A DNA stretch of 64,000 nucleotides from Streptomyces atratus (GTDB lineage: Bacteria; Actinomycetota; Actinomycetes; Streptomycetales; Streptomycetaceae): the NCBI RefSeq assembly GCF_900119365.1, contig NZ_FPJO01000004.1, forward strand, positions 1-64,000, written 5' to 3'. Made by a program: the position numbers and the translations under genes. Positions 35,026 through 43,204 of this stretch are shown here, in pieces. The notes under the pieces are model-generated. The model was not told the origin of the DNA. It saw only the letters and a list, made by a program, of their open reading frames with translations, and ran no database searches. How positions within the stretch are numbered: the first letter of the stretch is position 1; each line of letters starts with the position of its first letter.

Positions 35026-36231
35026 ATGGCCCGAGTATCCGCACCCGTGATCGAGCTCGTCCGGCGTACGACCGAGCCCGTCGGGGCGCAGACCCTGCGT
35101 TCCACGGCGGCTGCGGTCATCGCCTACGTCGTGGCGGTGTGGGCCCTGCCGCATCCCGCACCGCTCACGGCCCCGCTCACCGCGCTCCTCGTCGTGCAGG
35201 TCACTCTCTACTCGACCCTCACCACGGGCATCCGCCGGGTGAACTCGGTCGTGGTCGGGGTGCTCATCGCCACCGCGCTCAGCGCGCTGGTGGGCCTGAA
35301 CTGGTGGAGCCTCGGGCTGACGATCTTCGCCTCGCTGATCATCGGGCGGCTGGTGCGCGTCGGCGAGTTCGTACCCGAGGTGGCGATCAGCGCGATGCTC
35401 GTGCTGGGAGTCTCGCAGGTCGCGTCCACCGCCTGGGACCGGGTGCTGGAGACCCTGATCGGCGCCGGAGTGGGGCTGCTGTTCAACCTGCTCCTCGCAC
35501 CTCCCGTGTGGGTGCAGCCCGCCGGCGCCTCCATCGACGGCCTGGCCCACGAGATGGGGCGGATGCTCCGCGCGATGGGCCAGGACGTGAGCGGGCACAT
35601 CACCGTCGAACGGGCGGCCGACCGGCTCCACGCCGCCCGCCGCCTGGACCACGACATCGTGGAGGTCGACGCCTTGCTGCGGCAGGCCGAGGACAGCCTC
35701 ACACTCAATCCGCGCGTCCGGCAGGGACTGCTGTACCGGGTCGTGCTGCGCACCGGTCTGGACACCCTGGAGATCTGCGCCGTGGTGCTGCGGGTGCTCT
35801 CGCGCACCCTCACCGACCTGGCCAAGGCCCGTACCGACGAGACACTGTTCCCCGCCGATGTGGCCGAGTCGCTGACAGAGCTGTTCGGCCGGATGGCCGG
35901 TGCCGTCGAGAGCTTCTCGGAGCTGATCACCACTCCGCTCGCGGAGAACGCCGAGGAGGCGGAGGACCGGCTGGCACAGGCACTCGCCGTCAGCCGTGCG
36001 ACCAGGGACCGGGTGGCCGATCTGCTCCTCGAAGACGTCCAGGAACACCCCAGGCAGTGGCAGTTGCACGGCGCGCTGCTCGCCGAGGTCGACCGGATCC
36101 TGGACGAGCTCGACATCGACAAGCGCACGGAACGCCTCGGCAAGGAGCTGGACCGGCGCTCCGCGCAGCTCCACGAACGCCATCCCTGGCTGCGCGCCGT
36201 GTCACGCCGACTGGGAGCCGGGCAGAGCTGA
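35026..36231 (+). CDS. FUSC-type (aromatic acid exporter family) membrane protein
   Basis: 401 aa: six clustered hydrophobic segments in residues 20-150 (AAVIAYVVAVWALPHPAPLT, AISAMLVLGVSQVASTAWDR), then a ~250-residue helical cytoplasmic domain rich in charged heptads. This matches the FUSC/ArAE family of small-molecule efflux proteins, whose substrate here is unknown. ATG 35026 directly touches the AAGGAG box (no spacer), so the true start could be GTG 34987 upstream, giving 13 more residues. Confidence 0.75.
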   Translation: MARVSAPVIELVRRTTEPVGAQTLRSTAAAVIAYVVAVWALPHPAPLTAPLTALLVVQVTLYSTLTTGIRRVNSVVVGVLIATALSALVGLNWWSLGLTIFASLIIGRLVRVGEFVPEVAISAMLVLGVSQVASTAWDRVLETLIGAGVGLLFNLLLAPPVWVQPAGASIDGLAHEMGRMLRAMGQDVSGHITVERAADRLHAARRLDHDIVEVDALLRQAEDSLTLNPRVRQGLLYRVVLRTGLDTLEICAVVLRVLSRTLTDLAKARTDETLFPADVAESLTELFGRMAGAVESFSELITTPLAENAEEAEDRLAQALAVSRATRDRVADLLLEDVQEHPRQWQLHGALLAEVDRILDELDIDKRTERLGKELDRRSAQLHERHPWLRAVSRRLGAGQS

Positions 36232-36275
36232 CGGCGGGACCTGCGGCGGGCCCGAGGACGGTGCCGGCGCGGGCG

Positions 36276-37415
36276 TCATCCGGAGGCCGGCAGGCGCTCG
36301 ACGGCGACCAGCGCGGCATCGTCCCCCAGGCGACCGCCCGCATGGCGCGACAGGTCGGCGCACAGCGACTCCAGCAGGGCGTCGGGACCCGCGCCGCACC
36401 ACGAGGCGGCCCGTTCCCGCAGCGGATAGAAGTTCCCCGCCCGGTCCCGGGACTCGATGACACCGTCGGTGTACAGGAGCAGGGTGTCACCGGCCTCGAA
36501 GCCGAACGTCTCCGCGGTGTGTTCCGTGATCACCAGACGCGCCAGACCGAGCGGCGGGGCCGGCGCCCGCACCGCGAGCGGGATCACCTCGCCCGCGCGC
36601 AGCAGCAGCGGCGGCGGATGACCGCAGCTGACCAGGTGGAGCTCGGCGGCGTCGTCGGGGATGTCGAGGACGGCCGCGGTGACGAAGGACTCCGCGAGGT
36701 CCGGATCACCTCCGGCGTTCTCGTCCCCGTTGTCGTGCGCGGGGTCCTCCGGGTCCGGGGCGATGCTCGTCTCCAGATGGGCCACCAGTTCGGGCAGGAG
36801 CCACCGCTGGCGGGAAAGAGCGTGGAACGCGCCCAGGACGCTGGCCGCCTCACCGATCGCGGCGAGCCCCTTGCCGCGCACATCGCCGATGATCAGACGG
36901 GTGCCTCCCATGGTGCGGGCGGCGGCGTAAAGATCGCCGCCGATCTGCGCCTCCGCCTCCGCCGCCAGATAGACCGAGGAGATGCGCAGCGGGCCGCTCC
37001 GTCCGGGCAGCGGCCGAAGCACCACGCGCTGCGCCGCCTCGGCCACCGAACGCAGCTGGGTCACGGCCCGCTCGTTGCGGACTCTCAGGTGGGCGAAGAA
37101 GGTGACGCAGACGGAGATGAGGACGAGCGCGATGATCTGGTAGGTGTGGTTGAGGTCGTTGAGACTGGTGCGCACGGTGGCCACCAGTGCCTGTGCCAGC
37201 ACGGCGACCACGCCGACGAAGGCGGTCATGCGGGGCCCGGTGAACGAGGCGGCAATCGCGGGCGCCGCCACCAGGAACGGGCCGAGATGGACATCCGGCG
37301 GTGCGTTGACATCGACCACCGTGACGGCGGCGATCAGCGCGAACGGAATCGCCAGGAGCGCGTTCCTGTGCCTTCGGGACTCACGGATCGACTCCAGGAA
37401 GCGCGGGGAAGCCAT
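36276..37415 (-). CDS. Membrane-anchored SpoIIE-type PP2C phosphatase
   Basis: A 379-aa protein: after a basic N-terminus come about four helices in residues 18-115 (ALLAIPFALIAAVTVVDVNA, AFVGVVAVLAQALVATVRTS), then a cytoplasmic SpoIIE domain with EAQIGGDLYAAARTMGGTRL, IIGDVRGKGLAAIG, LHLVSCGHPPPLLLRAGEVI, LYTDGVIESRD and GRLGDDAALVAVERL, which supply the metal-binding Asp residues. This architecture, a membrane sensor plus PP2C, is common in streptomycetes and acts on anti-sigma-factor antagonists. The gene converges with the FUSC gene. Confidence 0.9.
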   Translation of the reverse strand: MASPRFLESIRESRRHRNALLAIPFALIAAVTVVDVNAPPDVHLGPFLVAAPAIAASFTGPRMTAFVGVVAVLAQALVATVRTSLNDLNHTYQIIALVLISVCVTFFAHLRVRNERAVTQLRSVAEAAQRVVLRPLPGRSGPLRISSVYLAAEAEAQIGGDLYAAARTMGGTRLIIGDVRGKGLAAIGEAASVLGAFHALSRQRWLLPELVAHLETSIAPDPEDPAHDNGDENAGGDPDLAESFVTAAVLDIPDDAAELHLVSCGHPPPLLLRAGEVIPLAVRAPAPPLGLARLVITEHTAETFGFEAGDTLLLYTDGVIESRDRAGNFYPLRERAASWCGAGPDALLESLCADLSRHAGGRLGDDAALVAVERLPASG

Positions 37416-37576
37416 GCTTCCGGGATACCTCACCCGGTCCGTCTGCGCTCCTCGTACGGCTGCCGAGCGGCCGGGCGGGCCGGCGCGGGCGCAGCCGGCC
37501 GCGGGTTTCCCGTGCGGCCGGCTGCGATCGATGCGGAACGGAGGCCCGGGTCGGAGATTCCCGGGGGCCGGGGTGC

Positions 37577-39388
37577 CTATGGAACCAGCAGGGAGTCCGA
37601 CAGGCGGGGCGACGGCGGCGCGGCGCCGTCGAGCGCCGCGGAGTGCAGCGCGGCGTGCTCCTCGCGGGAGACGACCGACCGGCCGCCGCAGACCGTGAGC
37701 CGGTTCCCCCGCGGGGTCGTCCACCGCACCTCGGCGCGGTCACCGGCCACGCCCAGCTGCGGATCCGGCGCGGGCCGCGCATCCTGCTCCGCACCGGACG
37801 GCACGAGGGACAGGGTCCCCGCGGCGAAGGTGTCGCCGAGCTCCGCCCAGTCCAGCTCGGCCGGGGTCGTGCTCTCGAACAGGACCACTTCGATCCGCAC
37901 CCCGTCGGCGTGCGGGACCAGCCGGGCCGTGGGCGTACGGCCGCCGAAGGCGCCCCCGGCGAGCCGGAAGTCCAGCCGCGCCGTCCCCAGGTCGACTTCG
38001 ATGCCGCCGTCGATCGCGGATTCCTCCGCCACGGGCGGCGCACCGACCAGGTCCACCACCAGACGCAGCGACCGCGCCCGGAACCGGTCGCCCGGCTGGA
38101 TCATGTCGAGGTGGTGGTGCCGGTCGCCGGCCGGGCAGGCGAAGCCGGCGAGCCAGGCCACGTGCGGGCCGCTCTGCACGGCGGAGAGCACCCCCGAGGC
38201 GAAGTCGAAGTCCTCCGCGCCGTCGTCCTTCATCAGATGGAAGTGCAGATGTCCGGATGTCCCGTCCGGGCGCACCCAGTGGCCGAACAGCGGCCGGCGC
38301 TGGAGCCAGGTGTCCTGGTGGTTCACGCTGCCCAGGGTGGTGACCGGATCCAGCCAGGTGGTGCCGGTCTCCGGGGCCGGGCTCTCGGCGAACAGCTCCC
38401 GGTGCTCGTGCGCGCTCTCCAGCTCCAGCAGCCGGGGCCGGACCCAGTCGGGCATCCGGTAGTCCACGCAGGAGTCCAGCCCGGTCGACATCTCGCCCCG
38501 GACCGGGCGGGGCTCCGGCGCGCCGAGCAACCCCCCGACCGCCTTCGCCAGGAACGGCGGCACACCCAGGTCGTTGCTGTAGCAGCGGGCCATCGGGCCG
38601 GAGAGCTGGCGGGTCGGCGGGTGCCAGCGGGCCAGGAAATGCAGCCAGAGACGGTCGTGCAGCCGGTCGTTGAGCTCCAGCACCTCCTCGTCGGTGACGT
38701 GATCCCTGATCAGGGTCAGGGTCTGGAGCACGACGCCCCAGTACGACGGGCTGTTGAACTCGGTGAAGCTGCCGGTGCCGTCGATGGCCTGCGAGAGCCG
38801 CACCATGCGGTCCTTGCCGTACGCGAACAGCTCCTCGTCGTCGAGGACCTTCCCGGCGGCGAGCGTCACGAACGTACCCATGACGGCGACGTTCGTGTAC
38901 GTCAGGTGCACATTCCTGCGGACGATCGACGCGGCCGCGTGCCGCAGCGACTCGCGCAGTTCGTGCCGCACCTCGGCCGGCAGGGCATCGCCGTGGCGGG
39001 CGTGCACCAGCAGCAGGGCTATGCCGAGGAAGTCCGCCCAGTTCCAGTCGGCCGGAACCATCTCCGCCGCCGGTTCCTCGGCGTAGTAGCCCCAGATTCC
39101 GTAGGTGGCGTTCTCCGGTGACCGGTCCTGGAGCCCGGCGATCCGCAGGATCACGGAGTGGGCGCGCTCGGCGTCGCCCTCGGCGCCCCGTTCCAGCAAC
39201 AGGAGGGCGTAGTGCAGGGAGTTGCGGGTGGGGTGCGCGGGGCCGCCCTTGATGTTGGTGTGGATGGGGTTGTACGGGGCTTCGACCTGCAGCAGGTTCG
39301 CCTCGGCGTCCCAGCAGCGATCGCCCTCGGCGAGGGCCGCTCGCAGCAGGGTTCGGTCGTACGCGGCGGCCGACCAGGCAGGGTGCAC
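37577..39388 (-). CDS. Predicted alpha/alpha-barrel carbohydrate-active protein, function unassigned
   Basis: 603 aa from GTG 39388, no signal peptide. The first ~350 residues are helical and Trp/Tyr/His-rich (APYNPIHTNIKGGPAHPTRN, TYGIWGYYAEEPAAEMVPAD, LTYTNVAVMGTFVTLAAGKV, TEFNSPSYWGVVLQTLTLIR), as in alpha/alpha-toroid hydrolases and lyases; the last ~230 look like beta-sandwich (GHLHFHLMKDD, HHHLDMIQPGDRF), as in heparinase-type lyases. I cannot assign it to a named CAZy family. It is divergent from the sugar ABC importer, with LacI-type palindromes between them, so it probably acts on the imported glycan inside the cell. Confidence 0.7.
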   Translation of the reverse strand: MHPAWSAAAYDRTLLRAALAEGDRCWDAEANLLQVEAPYNPIHTNIKGGPAHPTRNSLHYALLLLERGAEGDAERAHSVILRIAGLQDRSPENATYGIWGYYAEEPAAEMVPADWNWADFLGIALLLVHARHGDALPAEVRHELRESLRHAAASIVRRNVHLTYTNVAVMGTFVTLAAGKVLDDEELFAYGKDRMVRLSQAIDGTGSFTEFNSPSYWGVVLQTLTLIRDHVTDEEVLELNDRLHDRLWLHFLARWHPPTRQLSGPMARCYSNDLGVPPFLAKAVGGLLGAPEPRPVRGEMSTGLDSCVDYRMPDWVRPRLLELESAHEHRELFAESPAPETGTTWLDPVTTLGSVNHQDTWLQRRPLFGHWVRPDGTSGHLHFHLMKDDGAEDFDFASGVLSAVQSGPHVAWLAGFACPAGDRHHHLDMIQPGDRFRARSLRLVVDLVGAPPVAEESAIDGGIEVDLGTARLDFRLAGGAFGGRTPTARLVPHADGVRIEVVLFESTTPAELDWAELGDTFAAGTLSLVPSGAEQDARPAPDPQLGVAGDRAEVRWTTPRGNRLTVCGGRSVVSREEHAALHSAALDGAAPPSPRLSDSLLVP

Positions 39389-39438
39389 GGGATGTCCTCC
39401 AGCTCGCGATCGTCGGACCGACGATCTCCGTCAACGCT

Positions 39439-39454
39439 TGGGAAACGTTTTCCA
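39439..39454. promoter_or_regulatory. LacI-type operator site A
   Basis: TGGGAAACGTTTTCCA, a pseudo-palindrome with the central CG typical of LacI-family operators, 51 bases before the alpha/alpha-barrel gene. Confidence 0.7.
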
Positions 39455-39562
39455 GAGGCTAAGCCGACGTCAACGCTCCGGCAAGGGGCATGCGGTGGAC
39501 TCCCGCCCAGAAGCCCGTACCTGACCCATTGACGCGGAGATATCGGGCGGTGCAAGGTGACC

Positions 39563-39588
39563 CCGGCTGGAAAACGCTTTCCAGCCGG
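39563..39588. promoter_or_regulatory. LacI-type operator site B
   Basis: The core TGGAAAACGCTTTCCA (39568-39583) is flanked by CCGGC and GCCGG, making a 26-bp dyad mismatched only next to the centre. It lies 36 bases before the sugar-binding protein gene. Confidence 0.75.
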
Positions 39589-39618
39589 TTTCCGGTCTGC
39601 CCTTGAATGGAGTCCCCG

Positions 39619-41001
39619 ATGAGACCCTCCCTGCGCATCGCCCTGACGGGCGTCACCGCGGGTGCGCTCGTCAGCGTGCTTGCCTCGTGTTCCGGTTCCG
39701 GCAGCGACGCGGCCGGCGACGGCACGGTGACGATCACCGTCTCCGGGCGCCCGCCCGCCACCAACGCGGCCGCGCTCAAGACGTTCGACGCGCGGGTGGC
39801 GGAGTTCCAGAAGGCGAACCCCAAGATCAAGATCAAGACGAACGAGTACCAGTACGACCAGCAGAGCTTCCAGACCAAGGTGGGCGGCGGCACTCTGGAG
39901 ACGATCGTACGGGTACCGCTGACCGAGATGTCGGGTCTGATCAAGCGCAGGCAGATCGCCGATCTCACCGCGGATTTCAAGACGCTGAAGCACAGCGAGG
40001 ACTTCAACGACGTCGCGCTCGGGCCCGCGAAGGGCGTGGACGGCAAGCTCTACGGCATCCCCACCGAGGAGTACGCCCTCGGTCTGGTCTACAACCGGGA
40101 CCTGTTCGAGAAGGCCGGACTCGACCCGGACAAGCCGCCGGCCAGCTGGTCCGAGGTCCGTACGGCGGCCAAGGCGATCTCCGAGAAGACCGACGCCACC
40201 GGATACGCGCAGATGACCAAGGAGAACACCGGCGGCTGGATGCTCACCGCGATGGCGTACTCCTTCGGCGACAGCATGCAGGAACAGTCCGGCGGCAAGT
40301 GGGCCAACACCTTCGAGCGTCCCGGCAGCGGCGCGGAGAAGGCGCTGAAGGCGCTGAAGGACATGCGCTGGACGGACGACTCGATGGGCAAGAACCAGCT
40401 GCGCAACATCACCGACATGGAGAAGGACTTCTCCGCCGGGAAGATCGGCATGACGATCGCCGGACCGAGCATGGTCGGCCACTACATCCAGCAGTACAAG
40501 GGCGACCCGAAGACCATCGGCCTCGGCGCCATGCCCGTCGACGGCACCAGCAAGCGGACCCTGGCCGGCGGCACCATCGCGGTGATCAGCCCGAGGGCCA
40601 CTGAGCAACAGCGCGAGGCCGCGGCGAAGTTCATCGACTTCTACTACCTGTCCACCAAGTACGACGTCGGGCTCGCAGAGAAGGACGCGGTGGTCAAGAA
40701 GAAGGACGGTGCCGCCATCGGCGTGCCGACCGTGCCGTTCTACAAGCCGGCCATCGCCGATCCGGTCCAGGCCGCGGTCGACAAGCAGGCCAATGTGCCG
40801 ATCGGGAACTTCGCCCCGTACAGCAGCACGCTCGGCGACTACGAACTGGCCATCGAGCCGCCCGTCGAGGCACAGAACGTCTACAAGGCCCTCGACAGCG
40901 CCGTACAGGCCGTACTGACCCGCCAGGACGCCGACCCGGCGGAGCAGCTGAAGAAGGCCGCGGCGCAGGTCAAGTCCCAGGTGGAGCGGGCGCAGAACTA
41001 G
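39619..41001 (+). CDS. Sugar ABC transporter substrate-binding lipoprotein
   Basis: A 460-aa solute-binding protein of the CUT1 (family 1) type. It has a signal peptide with lipobox SVLASCSGSG, then a mature part with TVTITVSGRPPATNAAALKT, GKLYGIPTEEYALGLVYNRD, and FSAGKIGMTIAGPSMVGHYI. ATG 39619 is taken with GGAG 8 bases upstream; ATG 39607 is less likely. First gene of a five-gene plus-strand run (importer, secreted hydrolase, esterase) and under LacI-type site B. The substrate is an oligosaccharide of unknown type. Confidence 0.92.
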   Translation: MRPSLRIALTGVTAGALVSVLASCSGSGSDAAGDGTVTITVSGRPPATNAAALKTFDARVAEFQKANPKIKIKTNEYQYDQQSFQTKVGGGTLETIVRVPLTEMSGLIKRRQIADLTADFKTLKHSEDFNDVALGPAKGVDGKLYGIPTEEYALGLVYNRDLFEKAGLDPDKPPASWSEVRTAAKAISEKTDATGYAQMTKENTGGWMLTAMAYSFGDSMQEQSGGKWANTFERPGSGAEKALKALKDMRWTDDSMGKNQLRNITDMEKDFSAGKIGMTIAGPSMVGHYIQQYKGDPKTIGLGAMPVDGTSKRTLAGGTIAVISPRATEQQREAAAKFIDFYYLSTKYDVGLAEKDAVVKKKDGAAIGVPTVPFYKPAIADPVQAAVDKQANVPIGNFAPYSSTLGDYELAIEPPVEAQNVYKALDSAVQAVLTRQDADPAEQLKKAAAQVKSQVERAQN

Positions 41002-41074
41002 CGCCCCTCCCGGCAGCGGAGCGTCCGGTACATCAGGCAGTGAGCACAGCACGAGGAGAGGCGAGGAGACGTCA

Positions 41075-42106
41075 ATGAGCAGGTCGCAAGCGCCTGCGGC
41101 GCCCGCCGGGAACCGCACCCAGAAGGACCGGACGAGGAAACAGCGTTCCGCCGACCCGTCCGCGGCCCGGCCACGGACCCCCGACGGGCCGCCGCGCACC
41201 GCCTCCCCGCATCGCGGCGGCCCGGTGGAACGCTTCGTCCGCTGGGTCAGGCAAGGAGGCGTCACCACCATCCTGTTCGGCCTGCCGATGGTGCTGTGCT
41301 TCGCCTACTTCTCGTGGTGGCCGATCGTCCAGAGCGTGCAGCTCAGCTTCCAGCAGACCAATCTGGTCGACCCCGCCACCTGGGTGGGGCTGGACAACTT
41401 CCGCCATGTGCTGGACGACCCGCTGCTGTGGAAGGCCGTCAAGAACACCGCGCTGTTCGCCGCGCTCGCCCTGGTGATCGGCTTCCCGGTGCCGCTCTTC
41501 CTCGCGGTGCTCATCGCCGAACTGCGGCGCGGCGGCACACTGTTCCGCGTCCTCGCCTACCTTCCGGTGGCGATCCCGCCGGTCGTGTCCGTCCTGTTGT
41601 GGAAGGTGTTCTACGACCCGGACGCCGGCCTGTTCAACCAACTGCTGGCCCATGTGGGCCTCGGCCCGTACCCCTGGCTGCAGTCGACCGACACCGCGAT
41701 GCTGTCGATCGTCCTGGAAGCCACCTGGGCGGGCTTCGGCTCCACGGTGATCATCTACCTGGCGGCGCTCGGCTCCGTACCGGGCGAGCTGTACGAGGCC
41801 GCCGAGATCGACGCGGCGGGCATCTGGCGCCGGGTCTGGCACATCACCCTGCCGTCGCTGCGCGGGGTCATCCTGATCATGCTGCTGCTCCAGATCATCG
41901 GCACCCTGCAGATCTTCACCGAACCCTTCGTGATGACGGATGGCGGCCCGGAGGACTCCACACTCACCATCCTGATGCTGATCTACAACTACGCCTTCCA
42001 GAACGGCGACTTCGGAGCCGCGACCGCACTCAGCGTCATGCTGGCCCTCGTGCTCGGCGTGCTCTCGGCGATCTATCTGCGGGCGACGAGGAGCTGGAGC
42101 AACTGA
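41075..42106 (+). CDS. Sugar ABC transporter permease 1 (CUT1)
   Basis: A 343-aa membrane subunit of the MalF type. After a long basic, Pro-rich N-terminus come six helices, with the EAA loop ELYEAAEIDAAGIWRRVWHI (about residues 243-262) that couples to the ATPase. ATG 41075 follows GAGGAGA. It overlaps the second permease by 1 bp (TGATG). Confidence 0.92.
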   Translation: MSRSQAPAAPAGNRTQKDRTRKQRSADPSAARPRTPDGPPRTASPHRGGPVERFVRWVRQGGVTTILFGLPMVLCFAYFSWWPIVQSVQLSFQQTNLVDPATWVGLDNFRHVLDDPLLWKAVKNTALFAALALVIGFPVPLFLAVLIAELRRGGTLFRVLAYLPVAIPPVVSVLLWKVFYDPDAGLFNQLLAHVGLGPYPWLQSTDTAMLSIVLEATWAGFGSTVIIYLAALGSVPGELYEAAEIDAAGIWRRVWHITLPSLRGVILIMLLLQIIGTLQIFTEPFVMTDGGPEDSTLTILMLIYNYAFQNGDFGAATALSVMLALVLGVLSAIYLRATRSWSN

Positions 42107-43032
42107 TGGCCGTACAGATCCCCCTTCGCACCCGCCGCAGGATCCGCCCCGAGGAGAGCGGACGCGGGCTCATATCCAGCGCCGACCGGCGGCGCACCTC
42201 CGTACGCCTCTCGCTCCGCTCCGTGCAGACCCTCTCGCTCCTGCTGCTGCTCGCCTTCGGGGCGGCGCCCCTCTACTGGACGTTCAAGGGCGCCGTCTCA
42301 CCGACCCAGGAGCTGTTGCGCGACCCGCTGGCGCTCTGGCCCGGCCACCCGCAGTGGGACAACCTCTCCCGCGCCTGGGACGAACTCCAGGTCGGCCAGT
42401 ACCTCTGGAACACCGTGGTCCTGGTCACCGGCTCGGTCGTCGCCCACCTCGTGGTCGCCACCACCGGCGGCTACGTCCTGTCCGTGCTGCGCCCCAAGTG
42501 GGCCGCGCCCGTACGGTGGATGGTGCTCGCCACCCTCTTCATCCCCGGCTCCATCTCCCTGGTGGCGCTCTACCTCACCGTGCTCGATCTGCCGGGCCTC
42601 GGCATCTCGCTCGCCAACAGTCCGTGGGGCGTCTGGCTGCCGCACGCGGCCAGCGCCTTCACCGTACTGATCGTGATGAAGTTCTTCGACGGCATCCCGC
42701 GCGAACTCTTCGAGGCCGCCAAGGTCGACGGCGCGGGTCCGTTCGTCATCTTCCGCCGGATCGTGCTGCCCATGTCGCGGCCGATCCTCGCGGTGGTGAC
42801 CCTGCTGACGGTCATGAACTCCTGGAAGGACTTCCTCTGGCCACTGATCGTCATCCCGGACACCGAGAAGCAGCCCATCTCCGCCGCACTGCCGCGCCTC
42901 GCGGAAACGGCGGAGCAGTCGCTGCTCATCGCCGGGATGCTGCTCGCCATCCTGCCCCCGGTCGTGCTGTTCCTGATCTTCCAGCGGCAGATCGTGCGCG
43001 GCGGGGGAGGCTTCACCGGCCTCAAGGGATGA
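42106..43032 (+). CDS. Sugar ABC transporter permease 2 (CUT1)
   Basis: A 308-aa MalG-type permease: first helix LSLLLLLAFGAAPLYWTFKG, EAA loop ELFEAAKVDGAGPFVIFRRI near residues 205-224, and C-terminal QRQIVRGGGGFTGLKG typical for MalG homologues. No ATP-binding gene follows. In streptomycetes CUT1 importers share the MsiK ATPase encoded elsewhere, which is the likely partner. Confidence 0.92.
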   Translation: MAVQIPLRTRRRIRPEESGRGLISSADRRRTSVRLSLRSVQTLSLLLLLAFGAAPLYWTFKGAVSPTQELLRDPLALWPGHPQWDNLSRAWDELQVGQYLWNTVVLVTGSVVAHLVVATTGGYVLSVLRPKWAAPVRWMVLATLFIPGSISLVALYLTVLDLPGLGISLANSPWGVWLPHAASAFTVLIVMKFFDGIPRELFEAAKVDGAGPFVIFRRIVLPMSRPILAVVTLLTVMNSWKDFLWPLIVIPDTEKQPISAALPRLAETAEQSLLIAGMLLAILPPVVLFLIFQRQIVRGGGGFTGLKG

Positions 43033-43112
43033 GCACCACCCGGGCACCGGCGCGGAACGCCTGTCCGCGTCGGCCGACGGCGGCAGCGGTGCACGCCGAC
43101 GGCACACGGGCC

Positions 43113-43149
43113 GGTGTGCTCCGCCGGGGTACAGCCGACGGAGCACACC
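43113..43149 (+). terminator. Hairpin after the ABC permease genes
   Basis: GGTGTGCTCCG pairs with CGGAGCACACC across a 15-base loop in the 172-bp gap before the secreted hydrolase. It could be a partial terminator or a processing signal that sets different mRNA levels. Confidence 0.5.
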
Positions 43150-43204
43150 CCCACCCGGGAACCACCGAAACGCACCGCGCCGATCCGATCGAGAGGAAGC
43201 CTCG

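Noticed and set aside
34974..38462. 1162-codon plus-strand frame
   Set aside because: Shadow of the FUSC gene and antisense of the phosphatase and barrel genes, with no ribosome binding site or domain.
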